Shown: positions 1 through 12,394 of the stretch, piece after piece
Position numbering within the stretch: position 1 is the first letter of the stretch
How the letters are laid out: each line of letters starts with the position of its first letter
DNA from: Conidiobolus incongruus B7586
Lineage: Eukaryota; Entomophthoromycota; Entomophthoromycetes; Entomophthorales; Conidiobolaceae
Direction of reading: 5' to 3'
Assembly (NCBI GenBank): GCA_000697335.1
Contig: JNEM01008905.1
Location: 1 to 61,318, forward strand
DNA length: 61,318 nt
The notes under the pieces: model-generated
Told to the model about the DNA's origin: nothing
Databases searched by the model: none
What the model saw: only the letters and a program-made list of their open reading frames with translations
Made by a program: the position numbers and the translations under genes

Positions 1-642
1 TATATTAAGTATTTAGTTTAAATTAAATCAAATAAATTATATTTAATATATAATGTAATAATTTATAAAATGATTTAATTTTAATATACGGTATTAATTT
101 TTGAAAATAATGGAAACAAGATATAATGAATAAATATTATATTGTAATATTTATAAAAATGTTTTGATTATTATATTCAATAATTATAATTCAAATAAAT
201 TTTATAAAATAATTAAAATTAAATTATATTAGAGCTATATAAACTATGAAAATTGGTTATTTAATTTATTTTATATATAATATTAAATATATCATCTGGC
301 TAATAACTTTATACAAAAATCCAAATAAGTCAAGGTAATATTATTCCTTGATATTATTTTAAATATAAATATAATCCTATATAAGTAGTAAAATTCAATA
401 ATTATACAATAATGATCAAATCCAAAAATTACTAATTAAATAGTAATTACTACTACTTTTATATACTCGAATATGAAATATTATTGAAGAATATAATATA
501 TATAATTTATATATTTAAAGGTTCAAAGAATAAGTTCAAAATTCTAAATTAATGTTTTAATAAAATAAAGCTAAAAACAATAAAATTATAATAATTATTA
601 TCTTCCCTGTTTTTCGATAAAAGAATTCTCTGCTAATACTAA
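1..642. other. AT-rich intergenic DNA
   Basis: I see no coding frame, RNA gene or repeat structure here. The stretch is almost entirely A and T with short homopolymer runs. Confidence 0.6.
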
Positions 643-1530
643 TTATATAACCTCTTTACATAGGTTTTTATGATTTGTCTTCAAAATTACACCATTTATT
701 ATGAAATATAAAGCTGAAATATCATGATAATTTTTCCTTGAATCAAACTCTTCAACTTATGAAAATAATCATAACCACAAGGATTCATATCTGGTGAATA
801 TGGTAATAAAGATTCGTTTGTTTAATAAATAAATTTTTAATAGGTTTTGATATATATGAAGCTATTATTGAATAAAATAAATGGTTTTTAATTTAATTTT
901 TCTTACACCAATTTACAATATTGATTTTCAAATTTAAAATGTACTTTTCAATTATAGTTTATTATTCTGGCAATAATTGCTAAAATGCTATATTAATAAT
1001 ATCTATGCTTAATAATTATCTATCATTTTCAAATAATTTTTGATTTAGAATTTTAGTTTTAATTTTTCAAAAATAGTATTTTTGTGATTTTTCGATATTG
1101 GATTATATAATAGAAACCATGATTCATCTATTATTATAATTTTTTTAATTATAATAGGATAAGAGTGATAATAATATATATTTATATTTCCTGTATTTTT
1201 ATATTTATTTGATCTTTGAATAAATTATAAAATACTCATACTCTTATTTTTTCAACTAATTCTAAATTATCTTTTAGTATAGTAAGAATAGAGTTAATAT
1301 TAAAATGTACATATTGTGTTAGTTCTTTTGCTAAGATATATTGGTGATATTCGAAATATTTCTTAATTTTATTTATATTACATTAGTTATAAATATAAGA
1401 TAGCTTAAACAAGGTAAGTCTTTTATATTTTATCTTTTACCTTTTTGATTAAACAGATTTGCAATATTATATTTTGGAAGCCCTTTGACACTAGTTGCTG
1501 GATGGAGATTTTAGTGAATAGTTAATATAG
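643..1530 (-). mobile_element. Decayed mariner-type DNA transposon (transposase relic)
   Basis: Read on the minus strand, this stretch holds recognisable parts of a Tc1/mariner transposase. Near 1110-1130 there is IIDESWF, which matches the first catalytic Asp block. Near 850-880 there is ILFNNSFIY, matching the second Asp block (usually ILxDNAxxH) with the Asp replaced by Asn. Near 740-800 there is LLPYSPDMNPCGYDYFHKLK, matching the PYSPDLxPCDY block with the third catalytic Asp. The frame then continues after a one-base shift to a stop near 643. Several stops and shifts lie between these blocks, so the element is dead. The N-terminal helix-turn-helix part and the terminal inverted repeats could not be placed, so the upper boundary is approximate. 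It belongs to the same broad family as the two copies at the right end of the window. Confidence 0.7.
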
Positions 1531-2661
1531 AATGGTTTGTATAGTATGTTTTTTTGTTAAATGCTGTTTGTTTAACTCATATAAAATGAAAAATTTTTGC
1601 AATTTTCATTTATTTTGTTTTTTTGTTGAAATTTTCCTATTATATATATAACAAATAAGATGAATTATTAGATCGCTCAATATAATTTAAAATAATACTA
1701 AAATTAGAGTGAAATAGATATGATTTATAAAATAATATTTAATAATAAGAAATTACTTTTTGAAGCACTGGGTAAACACATGCAATGATTTAATTTGAAA
1801 AATATATAAATAATTAAAAATCAAATTTAAGTTTTTAAAAACATATAATATCATTTTATATAAAATATATTTGCTATAGATTTAAATTATAAAACTTTGT
1901 ATTAAGTTAGCGAAAAGATATATCAATAGTTATAATTATAAAATTATTACAAAATTTTATTAATATTAACTATAAAATAATATATATTAAAATCTTTTAC
2001 AATTTAATTAATATTTGCTATTATAATTTTAAAATATATTACTGATTTTATTGAATTAAAACATAATAAAAAGATTATTTATATTCAAGTTATATGACGT
2101 CTATGAGAGATTTAATATTTCAATATGAATATGCCAACATAATGTTTACTTTATAATTTGAATGCGCTTTTATTGACAAATACCTATATTTCCTTATTTG
2201 AAGACTTTATTAGTTGTTATTGAAAAGTTGTTAAATACTAAACCTATCACGCCTTAATCATAATTTAAAAAAATTGGTAATAATTAAAGTAAATATATAT
2301 CATAATATATTCCAATAATTAAAAAGGTTAAATGAGCATTGAATTAGGTTAACTCAAATTTATTAATATGTAAATAATTGAACCAATTTAAAAAATAAAT
2401 TTTGTGAAATTTAAAGCAATAATAAGAGAAATTTTTTCAGATATAATATTTAATTAATATATTAATAACTTAATAGTAGTTAAATAAATATTTAATTATA
2501 GATGGATAATTAAAGAGAAATTAAATTAATTTTTAGTCTAATAACTAAATGATATGTTTAACCGCATTACAGGGAATAAAAAATTTAATTTTGATTTAGA
2601 TTTTTCTTGCTTAAATCCCCCAAGTTCCCTCCTTAAAATAATGATTTCACACTATTTCAGA
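1531..2661. other. AT-rich intergenic DNA upstream of the G-alpha gene
   Basis: No gene is visible. The last 100 bases become pyrimidine-rich and contain the promoter region of the next gene. Confidence 0.55.
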
Positions 2662-2670
2662 ATATATAAA
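2662..2670 (+). promoter_or_regulatory. TATA-like box of the G-alpha gene
   Basis: An ATATATAAA string lies about 55-60 bases before the start codon at 2725, just after a C-rich patch (AAATCCCCCAAG near 2615). Spacing and context suit a core promoter, but in DNA this AT-rich the match has little statistical weight. Confidence 0.35.
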
Positions 2671-2724
2671 CACGATAATTCTGTAGTTTCTATTTAAATT
2701 TTTTTTCTTTATTTTTATTTTACG

Positions 2725-3831
2725 ATGGGTGCTTGTTTTTCTTCAAATTCTAAGTTATATATTTCTGACCTAGTAGAAGCTCAATTGAAATTAGAGAATG
2801 AAAAATATCGCAAAGAAATTAAATTATTGTTGTTAGGTAATTGATATATTATATAATTATCAAATTTGTTTATTAATTCATTGTCATTATTAGGTACTGG
2901 AGAAGCTGGTAAATCCACCATATTAAAACAAATGCGACTTATTCACAATCATAATTTTACAAGATTGGAGCGCGAGTCGTATGTTAAATTAATATGGTTC
3001 CATATGATTACTACGATGCAAGATATTTTGATCTATATGGATCAAAATAACATTTCTTTCGAAAACGTTTCATTAAAAGATCAGGTTTCAGAGTTTCCTC
3101 TAGTGCCAGAAGCCCAATGGGATATCACCAACCCCGAAGAATATTTATATTGGATTACACTGTTTTGGAACGACTCTAAAACGAAGTCGACGCTCAAGCT
3201 ATTGACTGAGACTGAAGTGAATATGGACTATTTCTTCGATAAGGCGGAAAAGATCCTCGTTCCCAGCTATCAGCCAGATGATCAAGATATTCTTAATACG
3301 AGGATGAAAACCACTGGTATTTCGGAAACAGTGTTTACGATGCACCAATTGAATTACAGGTTAGTAGATGTTGGAGGTCAGAGATCTGAACGCCGTAAGT
3401 GGATCCATTGCTTTGACAATGTGAAAGCTCTATTATTTGTAGCAGCTATCAGTGAATACGATCAAATGTTAAGGGAAGATGGGACAGTGAACAGGATTCA
3501 AGAGGCACTTACACTATTTGAATCCATATCCAATTCCCAGTGGTTCCAAAATACTCCTATGATACTATTCCTGAATAAGGTGGATCTTCTCAGACAAAAA
3601 CTCAAGACTTCCAAAGTGAAAAAGTATTTTCCGCATTACTCGGGACCTGACACTGATTTCGATGAAGTGTGTGCCTACTTCCAGAAGATGTTCCTGAAAC
3701 TACACAATAACCCTCATAATCAAGTATACCCCCACTTCACACATGCTACAGACACCACACAAATGAAACACGTTATTGAATCGGTTAACGATATTATTAT
3801 GAATCAAAATTTAGAGAAATTAGGATTTTAA
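2725..3831 (+). CDS. Heterotrimeric G-protein alpha subunit
   Basis: GTP-binding alpha subunit that couples membrane receptors to effectors. Exons are 2725-2836 and 2894-3831, with a 57-bp GT-AG intron at 2837-2893 inside the P-loop region. The spliced protein has 349 residues; the family norm is about 353. It begins MGACFSS, a myristoylation signal (Gly2) with a palmitoylation Cys4. The nucleotide-binding motifs follow in order: G1 GTGEAGKST, G2 RMKTTGIS (Arg and Thr present), G3 DVGGQRSERRKW, G4 NKVD, and a G5 equivalent THATDT. The usual G1 is GxGESGKST, so Ala replaces Ser. The usual G5 is TCAT, so His replaces Cys. The C-terminus is EKLGF and lacks the Cys of pertussis-toxin substrates. 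The essential catalytic Gln of switch II is present, so it should be an active GTPase. The effector cannot be told from sequence. Confidence 0.95.
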
Positions 3832-5697
3832 TATAAATCACCAATTTATTGACACTATTTATATTCTATTGTACTAAATTATAAACCATGATGAATAAAA
3901 ATACAATTTAAATAATGATTCAAATTTATTAAATTCGATGATTTCAATAATCCCAATAGGGGACAAGTTAACCAAGAATGAGAATTTAATTTAACTGAAT
4001 TTGCTTTAGCCTAAGTTAACAAATATTTTAATATTCAAATATATTTTTAAAATATTGGTTTTTTATTTACTTTGATTCAAGCCCAAATAATCCTTATTTT
4101 TATCCAAATATCGTTAATTTTGATACCTTTTTATTATGGAGACAATACTGTTTTTATTAAACACCAAAAAATTTACAGATTATAATTTAATGTTGATATG
4201 TCATATTCAGTGTTTAAACAAACAGCTATTATATATTACCAATCTGATAAATAAAATCATAAATGAATTCTCAATGTTATTTATAATTAATATTTATTTG
4301 ATATAGTTTTATATTAATATCAATATAAATAGATACATAGAATTATAAATAACTTCTACAGTGAAATCATTTCAACTGAAACTTATAATAATTGGCAATT
4401 AATTTGATTTTTATCAAGATATTGCGTATCCCTTTAATTCAACGGTGCAATTCCCTGAAAATTGATTTTATTTTGAAATCGAAATTATTCCAAAATATAA
4501 ACCATTTAGGTATTTGATAGCTAAAATTCAATTCGAATAAATGATAATTTGGAAATTGGTAGATATAAACGTGAGATCGATTTAAGGCATAAATTCTAGG
4601 CTTGGTCTTTAATTCTATTGATATAGTATTATTCAATAGAGGGATAATAAAATAACTTAGTAAAACAGATATTTAGTTAAATGATTCTAGAATTCAATTG
4701 AGTAATTTGAGAAATAAGTCATTAAAGCAATATCACTAATTCTTAAATTTTATATTTTATGTCTGTTACCAAAAATGGAGTAATAAGATCAAATAGATAT
4801 GATGTAAATTATTACAACTATTAACAAACTATTACCTATTATACAATTTATAATATTAAATATAATATTGGTATTATTTTAAGCTAGGTAATTAAAATTG
4901 ATATTTATTGTTAAGATTTCAAATGTTCCAAATATTTATATATTTATGGCCAAATTCTAGAATTTTTTACTTAGCTAAATTGAAATATCAATAAACCCAT
5001 TCAATTTATCAAATTATTTGATTATTTTACTATACCAAAGCAAAAACATTAAAGTAATCTAAAAATTTATTTTAATAAATTGTAAATTTTTTTGACTCTT
5101 TTCGCCTTTTATGAATATAGATTTTTATTAAAATACTTCAATTGTTTCAAAGTTATCTTCATTTGGAAAACTCAACAAATTATTAAAGTTTGAATGTATG
5201 CATATATCCTTTAAAATTATCATATATTTATTGGTATATTCAAAATAGATTTTTATCTAAGTAGAGAGATATCATAGAATACTATATACATATCTTGAAG
5301 ACATTATGCGAATTCCAATGCGAAGTTTATTAAATTTCAATAATTAAATACCTACATAGCACTAAAGCATATAATTCAAACCAAATTTAAATAACACAAT
5401 TTTGAGCTGTTGGAATTTTAAACAACAAAATAAAAATAAATTTACAAACTCATTAAAGATAAATAAAATTAAATTTCATTAAGAATATGGCAAAATTATT
5501 TGAAAATATAGTTTCCTTGAATTAATTAATGTTAATTATAAACTTTTGATTAAATCATAAATATAACTTGAGCTGAATGTTATAGTTCAAAATCAAATGA
5601 AGGAGTTGGATATAAATTTTATGGAAAAATTATTTGAATTAAAATATAATTAACCTGATCATTAAAGAAGCGATAATTCAACCCAAAATTTTCATAA
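3832..5697. other. Intergenic DNA between convergent genes
   Basis: The 3' ends of the G-alpha and Hrd3-like genes face each other across 1.9 kb. A 65-codon minus-strand frame (4439-4636) lacks an ATG start and resembles nothing I know. I call nothing here. Confidence 0.5.
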
Positions 5698-8166
5698 TTA
5701 ATTCACTGGAGGTTGTTGAGGTGGTGCAGGTGCGGGAGGATTATTGGCCGCGAGGGGTTGATTACGACGGTTCTGCCTCAAGTAGATGAGATAGCCAATA
5801 AAGGCACATAATGAAAGGATGACGATTTGTTCAAATGATATAGTAATCATGATTTCATGTTCTGTGTTTGTATCATCATCATTATCGCGATCGGGCTGGT
5901 TCCATTGCTGCCAAATGTTGTCCTTCTTGGACGACTCGCCATTAATCTGATCCTGGTCGCTTGAGTCCTTGCCGTTCTGGTTGTTGACTGGCACGTTGGG
6001 CTGGGTAGGGTTCATAAATGAGCTAACTCCCTTAGAATCGACGCCATGGAACAAGTAATTATAGAAAAATTTAAAGTTAAGTTGAATCAAAGATAGTGTA
6101 ACTGGAAATGACGCACTGGGGTTGTAGTGGTATGCCAAATCATAGAATCTTTTGGCAAGATAAAAGTCTTTGGATGTGCCAATACCGTTTTCGTGCATCC
6201 ACCCAAGGTTCCAGTAGCCCATGGAGCTTTGGTGCGTTTGGGCAGCATGTGAATAGCATTGAAATGCCTTAGCGGGATTCTTTTCGGTACCTTTGCCTTC
6301 ATAATGATAGTCGCCCATCTTTAGCATACTTGAAGGAACATCATGATTGGAAGATCTAGTCCAATAAAGCAAGGCCAACCACCACTTCTTTTCACCCAAA
6401 AAGAGTGAGCTGATAGGATAATTATTATCGATCAACCATGCAACATTAGATTGGGCTATTTCAAGACCCATCTCAGCTTGTTCCAAGTAGTAAATCAGGG
6501 CATTTTCATAATCTTCAGCTTTAAAAAGCTTTAGACCATCGCGGTGAGGAGAGTAGGACCAGTCCATGCCATCTACAACAATTGAATAGTATTTAATTGC
6601 ACTGGAACACATCCTGGGATGTGTTTCAATGGATTGAGCCAGTCGATAAGCTCCTTCTAAATTACCAAGAGCATAGGCTGATAAAAACATTGAGGAAGAG
6701 TACTTGGGATTAAGATCCAAGTAATGAAGTCCCAAACGAATCATAGCTAACGGATATTTATTATCTAGTCCTTTTTTCAAATACGTCAATCCCAAATCAT
6801 TGTAATTCGCTTTAGATTCTGGTTTGACACTACCCTCCATCAGCATGATACCGTACCACGTTTGACTGAGTCCATCGTTGAATTTAGAACCCTTCAAAAA
6901 GTATTGAGCGGCAGTTGAGTTGGATTGATCTACATATTCACCTCTTAAGTGCATGCGACCCAAAAGACCACACGCTTGGCCAAAGTATTTGGATTTGGTT
7001 TCGCCTAAAGTCTTAGGATCGTTATGTTCAGAGTATTTTTGGTAAATTTTGGATAAATAAGCGTGAGCTTGTGCGTGATTCCTGGCAATATGGGAATTTC
7101 CATGGTAAAGGGACACCGCAAGCTGTATCATCGCAGAATCGTCTCCCTTGTTGGCCTTGTGGCGATAGTACTCGATCACATTGGCGATCTTCGACTCGGT
7201 TTGGTGGATTTCGTCCCCCTTGGGATCGATATTAACACCATAAGCACCTCCGTGATGATCCCAAAGTCGGACTGGAGAGGGTGGTAAAAATCGGCCGCCA
7301 ATGGGACCTGTGTAAAATTCCTTCATCGCTTCATCCGCCAAAGATTTGTAAAGGTAAAGTGCGCTTGCACAATGTTCAGGAACACCGATACCGTGAGCAT
7401 AACGATAAGCAAGTGCCTGTTTGGCACCACGATGGCCGAATCTAGCAGCAAAAGATTGATGTAGAATAGCTTTGGAAGTGTCGATGGGGATTCCACCCAA
7501 ACCTGTCGTATGCAGAATACCCAAATAATGATGCGCGGTGATGTTACCATGCACATCGGCCAACTGCTTGAAATACATGAACGCCTTGGGAATATCACGA
7601 TGCTGTCCATAATGAGAATACAAATACATGTTTGCAAGTGTGTACAGCGCATCGGGATGGTCGTCCTTGGCAGCCTCTTCGAGCAACGAGGTAGCCTTGC
7701 TCAAGGTCGGGGACTTAGGTTTCAGACTCGATTTTTGATTTTCGTCATTCTTATCTTTTCTATCGGTGATAAAGTATAAATAATCTAAATATTTTGATAT
7801 TATAGAGGGAGAAGAAGCTTTTTTAGTGGATTCAGCATCCAAAAGAGAACGAGGAACGTGATAATCTTTAAGTAATTTTGTAGCTTCGTCATAATTTTCT
7901 AAATTATTTCAAAATTAATTGATTTAATTTAAATAATTTGAATTTTTTAATTACTTATTGATCTTTCACTTGGTTCAAATTTTGGTATAGAATTAGAATT
8001 TAAAGACTCAATATCCTAATTCAACGCTTTAATCCAATGTATATCAACTTAAAATCATTTCAAAAAATACCTTGTCCAAATATTGACTATTATCATTAGG
8101 AATCAATTGTGACCTAATCAATCCCAATTCTGAACCAAATATTAAAAATAACAGCGGTTTCAACAT
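5698..8166 (-). CDS. HRD3: Hrd3/SEL1L-like ERAD adaptor with SEL1 repeats
   Basis: Lumenal adaptor that presents misfolded glycoproteins to the Hrd1 ubiquitin ligase in ER-associated degradation. On the minus strand the exons are 8166-8071, 8015-7955 and 7898-5698, joined by two introns of 55 and 56 bp. The frame stays open and gives 785 residues, close to SEL1L (794) and yeast Hrd3 (833). It starts MLKPLLFLIFGSELG, a plausible signal peptide. The body is a long series of SEL1-type repeats (for example YHYEGKGTEKNPAKAFQCY). A single membrane span (FEQIVILSLCAFIGYLIYL, about residues 740-759) is followed by a short proline-rich cytosolic tail. This type I topology and the late SEL1 cluster point to Hrd3 rather than to bacterial-like SEL1 proteins. 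The small first two exons were deduced from splice signals and frame; cDNA would settle them. Confidence 0.88.
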
Positions 8167-9093
8167 TATATTTAATATTTGCTGAAATATATCCTACACA
8201 CTATATTCTCGAAATTATTTAATTACTTTTGATATTAATTGATATATAAATAGATTTAAATTATTATTTAATATTGAATGTATATAAAGATGAATCAGTT
8301 GTGACAGTTTATGATAATTCAAAATAATTAATGACCAGTTATTATGGGATTATTGTGACCAGTTAAAATTTTCAACGTCATTTACAAATTTAATTAAAGA
8401 CTATTATTTAATAAAATTAGTAAGCAATGATTTTTTTTGAAAAATATTAAATTTTAAAAATGCAAGATTAATTCAAATTGTGTGTAGCTATATATTTAGT
8501 AGTTTAGATATATTCTATAAAAGGCTAAAGTAATTTATATTTTATGATCTAAATATTACAAATTTTTTATAAATTGCTTAGATATCATTCTAAAAATATC
8601 ACTTTTATCATATATTCAGAGAGGAATTAAAGAAAAATCTATATTTAGTCAAATATCCAATTTATGAGATATATATTTAGCATCAAATTAATTTTTGATA
8701 TTTTTAAATACACTTATAAATCAATAATAATGCATTTTATTTTAAAATACACACTCTATATGATCAAAATATTATAATTAAAATAACGCAAAAAAGCATA
8801 AGTTGTACAAAAATTATTTATTCGATTATCATAGAAGCTTAGTCTATGTATTACCTGAATATTTTTTATTATAAAATCAATCAAGGTAATGAAATATGCA
8901 TATTATTTTTATTTTTATTATAATTTAACAAAAGTATATTAAATTTGAAAAAAAAATATTAATAAATTTTTTAATATGATTATTTTAAAATTAATTTTTC
9001 AATTTAAAAAAAAGATATTAAATATTTCAAAATAATTAAAATAAAATTACTTAAATAATATTAAAATTTGATTAAATATTAATTATTTATAAA
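8167..9093. other. AT-rich intergenic DNA
   Basis: Promoter region of the Hrd3-like gene and 3' flank of the next minus-strand gene. No further gene or repeat was recognised. Confidence 0.5.
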
Positions 9094-9816
9094 TTATATC
9101 AATAAAATTAATAAACTTAATAAAATTCCATATAAATAAATATTCCAATGTAGTGATATATCCGAATTAAATGTCAAATACTCGAACCCAGGTACGAACG
9201 GTACCATTGAGATCGCATCCCCCTTTGTGATGGATGGCGTGGGCCAGATGTACACTTGCGATTCACTTGAACTCGTTGTCTCGGTTGGGACGGTGTTAGT
9301 TTCAGTTGTAGTGGCTATACTGATTTGGTCTGTGTTGGATTCTGTGTAAGTTGGCGAAAATGAAATTGTGTCGATTGTTGATAATTGAGTCATTTCTGCG
9401 GATGGTATATTGGATGTGGCTTGCGATTGTTGATTTACTTCGGTTTGAATAACATGAGTGGCTGTAGGAGTAACTGAAGATTGTTGAGAATTAATGTGTG
9501 AAGTTGGCACAGATATATGTGTGACAATACTGTTAGGATTATAAGTTGGGGGAACATAATTCCAAGAGGGAGACGGTCCCGCCCCAGTCCTCACTGTATG
9601 CCCTACCAGAGGGCCATACTTTGAGACAATATTTTGATTAATCCAGCTATTTAACTGATTCTGACAATCCCTCCAATAATAAATATTAAATCTTTCCCTT
9701 TCGTAGCAGTCCATGAGAAATCGATTCATAAAATGATTCCAATGCTGCGATCTATAATTCTGAGCAACTAAAAATCCTATTACAAACACTAACCAATTCC
9801 AGTTTATATTGATCAT
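9094..9816 (-). CDS. Ser/Thr-rich secreted or GPI-anchored surface protein
   Basis: I do not recognise a family. The 240-residue protein begins with a hydrophobic stretch (WLVFVIGFLVAQ, residues 8-19) that suits a signal peptide or signal anchor. Next comes an aromatic and charged segment with its only two Cys residues (DCYER and DCQNQ, about residues 36-51). A long Ser/Thr-rich low-complexity region follows (about 95-205), typical of O-mannosylated cell-wall proteins. The end is a hydrophobic tail (YLYGILLSLLILLI) with no charged residue after it, as expected for a GPI-anchor signal. The ATG is at 9816. The frame is single-exon and GC-richer than its surroundings, so I take it as real. A role at the cell surface is inference only. 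Confidence 0.7.
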   Translation of the reverse strand: MININWNWLVFVIGFLVAQNYRSQHWNHFMNRFLMDCYERERFNIYYWRDCQNQLNSWINQNIVSKYGPLVGHTVRTGAGPSPSWNYVPPTYNPNSIVTHISVPTSHINSQQSSVTPTATHVIQTEVNQQSQATSNIPSAEMTQLSTIDTISFSPTYTESNTDQISIATTTETNTVPTETTSSSESQVYIWPTPSITKGDAISMVPFVPGFEYLTFNSDISLHWNIYLYGILLSLLILLI

Positions 9817-10599
9817 TCATAAAGCCTTATTATTTATATCAATTTCAATGTATTAAAGAACGTCACGTTTTATTTAGCATTCCATTCCTTTAACATTTTA
9901 CAATGACCTTAGCTATGTATTTATACTAGGGAGATTTTAATATTATTGCTTTATGATATAAGTGAATCCTTTCGTTTTTATTGATTAATTTAAATAGTTT
10001 CATAATGCCTTGAATTGAAATTGGATATTTGATTTAAAGAAATTAAATTTTCATTTTACAATAAAACTTTTTTAAATTTCCTAATATAATATTTAAAAAG
10101 ATCATAATTTGAATTAATAGTTTGAAATAATAATCATAATATCATATTTTAATGTAATTCAGACCTTGAAAAATTAATTAAGTTTATTCTTAAAAATATT
10201 AAATAATGTATTTATTTTATATGCATTCTAAAATCATATTTTATATCTGCATTACCAATCAAATTTACCATAGTAATCTCAATCATGTTTGAAACCAAGA
10301 GCAAAGAATAAAATTGATTCAAGTATGTTAAAATTTAAAATTGGAATATAATTACGAAATGGATTAAATTCAAAGAATTTTATATGATGTTTTTTTAATC
10401 TTAGTTAAAAATTAATTTGCTTTCAATATTATATAATATAGGTGATAGTAAATTGTTAAATGTTATTCACATAGTATAATAAATATTGATATTTTTGAAT
10501 AAAGTATACCTTCTATTTATTAACAATAAATCTAACACTGGAAATAGTACTGGTTTTTTCAATTATTTATAATCATCATTTACACAATTGCTTTCAACA
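9817..10599. other. AT-rich intergenic DNA
   Basis: No gene seen. It separates the surface-protein gene from the kelch-like relic. Confidence 0.5.
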
Positions 10600-11110
10600 G
10601 ATATCTTTCACTAATGAGTACGCACATTCTCCGGCATAAGTGATTGTGTGAGGTTTTCAGACACAAAGTTGCAAAAGATTGTGGACCAGGAGAGTATGAT
10701 AGTATTTCCATAAGTTTATTAATAAATGTGATAATCAAATGATTCTCCATCCTTTAATTATAACAAAACAAACCAGATTTTATAATAGACTAAATTTTGT
10801 TGAATATATAACTAATAATTTAAAATCAAAATGTGATTGTAAGTTGGTGTAATTAAACTAATGATAGATATTTTTTGATATAGTTTGCCGAATGTATGAT
10901 GTTATCATTTGAAAATTATATGATTAAGTAAAGGATTTGTGCCAATTGAGATGATGTAGTTACCTGATTGATTATAGTGCACAGCAAAGGTGTTGGGCAT
11001 ATCATAGATTGAATCAGGACGGCATTATTTCAATAAACTATGGTTATCTTATTTGTAATGTCTAATAACAAATAATTGCCTCCAAGAATCAATATAGATA
11101 TTATCTAATA
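10600..11110 (-). pseudogene. Probable relic of a kelch-repeat gene
   Basis: Minus-strand fragments rise in GC above the surrounding DNA and read like kelch blades. Near 11100-11045 there is ILILGGNYLLLDITNKIT, a kelch pattern (I-GG followed by LD). Near 11015-10905 there is DSIYDMPNTFAVHYNQSG continuing NYIISIGTNPLL, a kelch-like blade with the histidine/tyrosine and IISIG core. Near 10705-10610 there is a further open stretch beginning YGNTIILSWS. They lie in different frames, with stops between them and AT-rich filler. The intact kelch gene at 16001-17764 has matching blade cores (YVVILGG, MIVLYGGS). I read this as a decayed paralogue. An unrecognised multi-intron gene is the alternative. 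Confidence 0.45.
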
Positions 11111-12394
11111 TATTAACATGATCAATTCATTTATTGAATCGCTAAGTTTATAGTGCCTGAATGTAACTTTATATTAGTGATTCTAAAAAAGATATTCCCA
11201 TATATGAGTCAATTTCTGAATTCAATTTAATAAAATATATTTTAATTCATTGTGGAAAATTAATTATAATTATTATTTAATAATATTATATTTTATATAA
11301 AAATAAATATTCTAATTTTAAATTGTATTATATTAAATCGTATAATTACAAATTAAATATAAAAACAAAAAAGTCAAAAATTAACCTTATATGATAATTT
11401 GGTCACTTTAAAAAAATATATATCAAATAGAATTACCCATATTGAATGCTGTAAAAATATCATATTTCCAGATTATTAGTTATATCTTGTTTATATTAAC
11501 TTATTTCCTTGCTAAAAAGTTAATAATCATACAAATATATATCTTGAGTTTAGGTTCAATTGAAATCATTGATTGTCATGAATGATCTGGTAAAAAATAC
11601 CATTTTATTTGTCATTTAAATAATAAATTAATGTATATTACCATTATTATTTCTGTCAATCGTATTGAATTTAATTCTTTCATTAATACTATCTTAATAA
11701 CTAATAATTACATTATAATAACGCTTAATGGCTTAATGACAAGAGTTACAAACTAGACTTCATTTAACTAATTAACAATTTCAATATTAAATCTTTAAAA
11801 TTAAAATATGAATACTTAAAAATTTAATTTCTAATTTCAAACTTAATACTAAAACTTTATATTGCAATATTGGAATCCAAGTCAATATACAAAAAATTTG
11901 ATACTACTGAAAAATATCTAAAAATATAAGATCAAATTGATTTAGAGATATAAAAATGAAATTGCATTATTAAACTATATATTATTTGTACAATTAATTT
12001 CATAAATACTCTTAATTTTTTATATTAATAATTCAAACTTGTAAGTATTTAATTGATTTGAGACTATTGGGTAAATGATGTAATCCAAAGAATGTTTAGT
12101 AAATGAAATAAAATATATATCATTTTTTAAGATTATAGTTAATCTATCATTTTTTGAATATGTCAGATCTTTCAATTGTATATATTGGAAGAATGAAATA
12201 ATATGAATTTTTCAAATTATCAATAAAGGTAAATGATATAGTGTATTTTGTGGATTTTAATTGAGATCAATAAAATGATTAAAGGTTTAATTTCAAAAAA
12301 TGTTAGATTGTTAGAAATTTATAATTGTTTATACATACATATACTTGAGTCAAATATCGTAATCCATTAAATTATGAAATAAATATTAATGAAC
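11111..12394. other. AT-rich intergenic DNA
   Basis: 3' flank of ILV3. No gene, RNA or repeat recognised. Confidence 0.5.

Noticed and set aside
4439-4636. 65-codon minus-strand frame between the G-alpha and Hrd3-like genes
   Set aside because: It starts with TTG, not ATG, and has no recognisable motif; too weak to call even as a relic.
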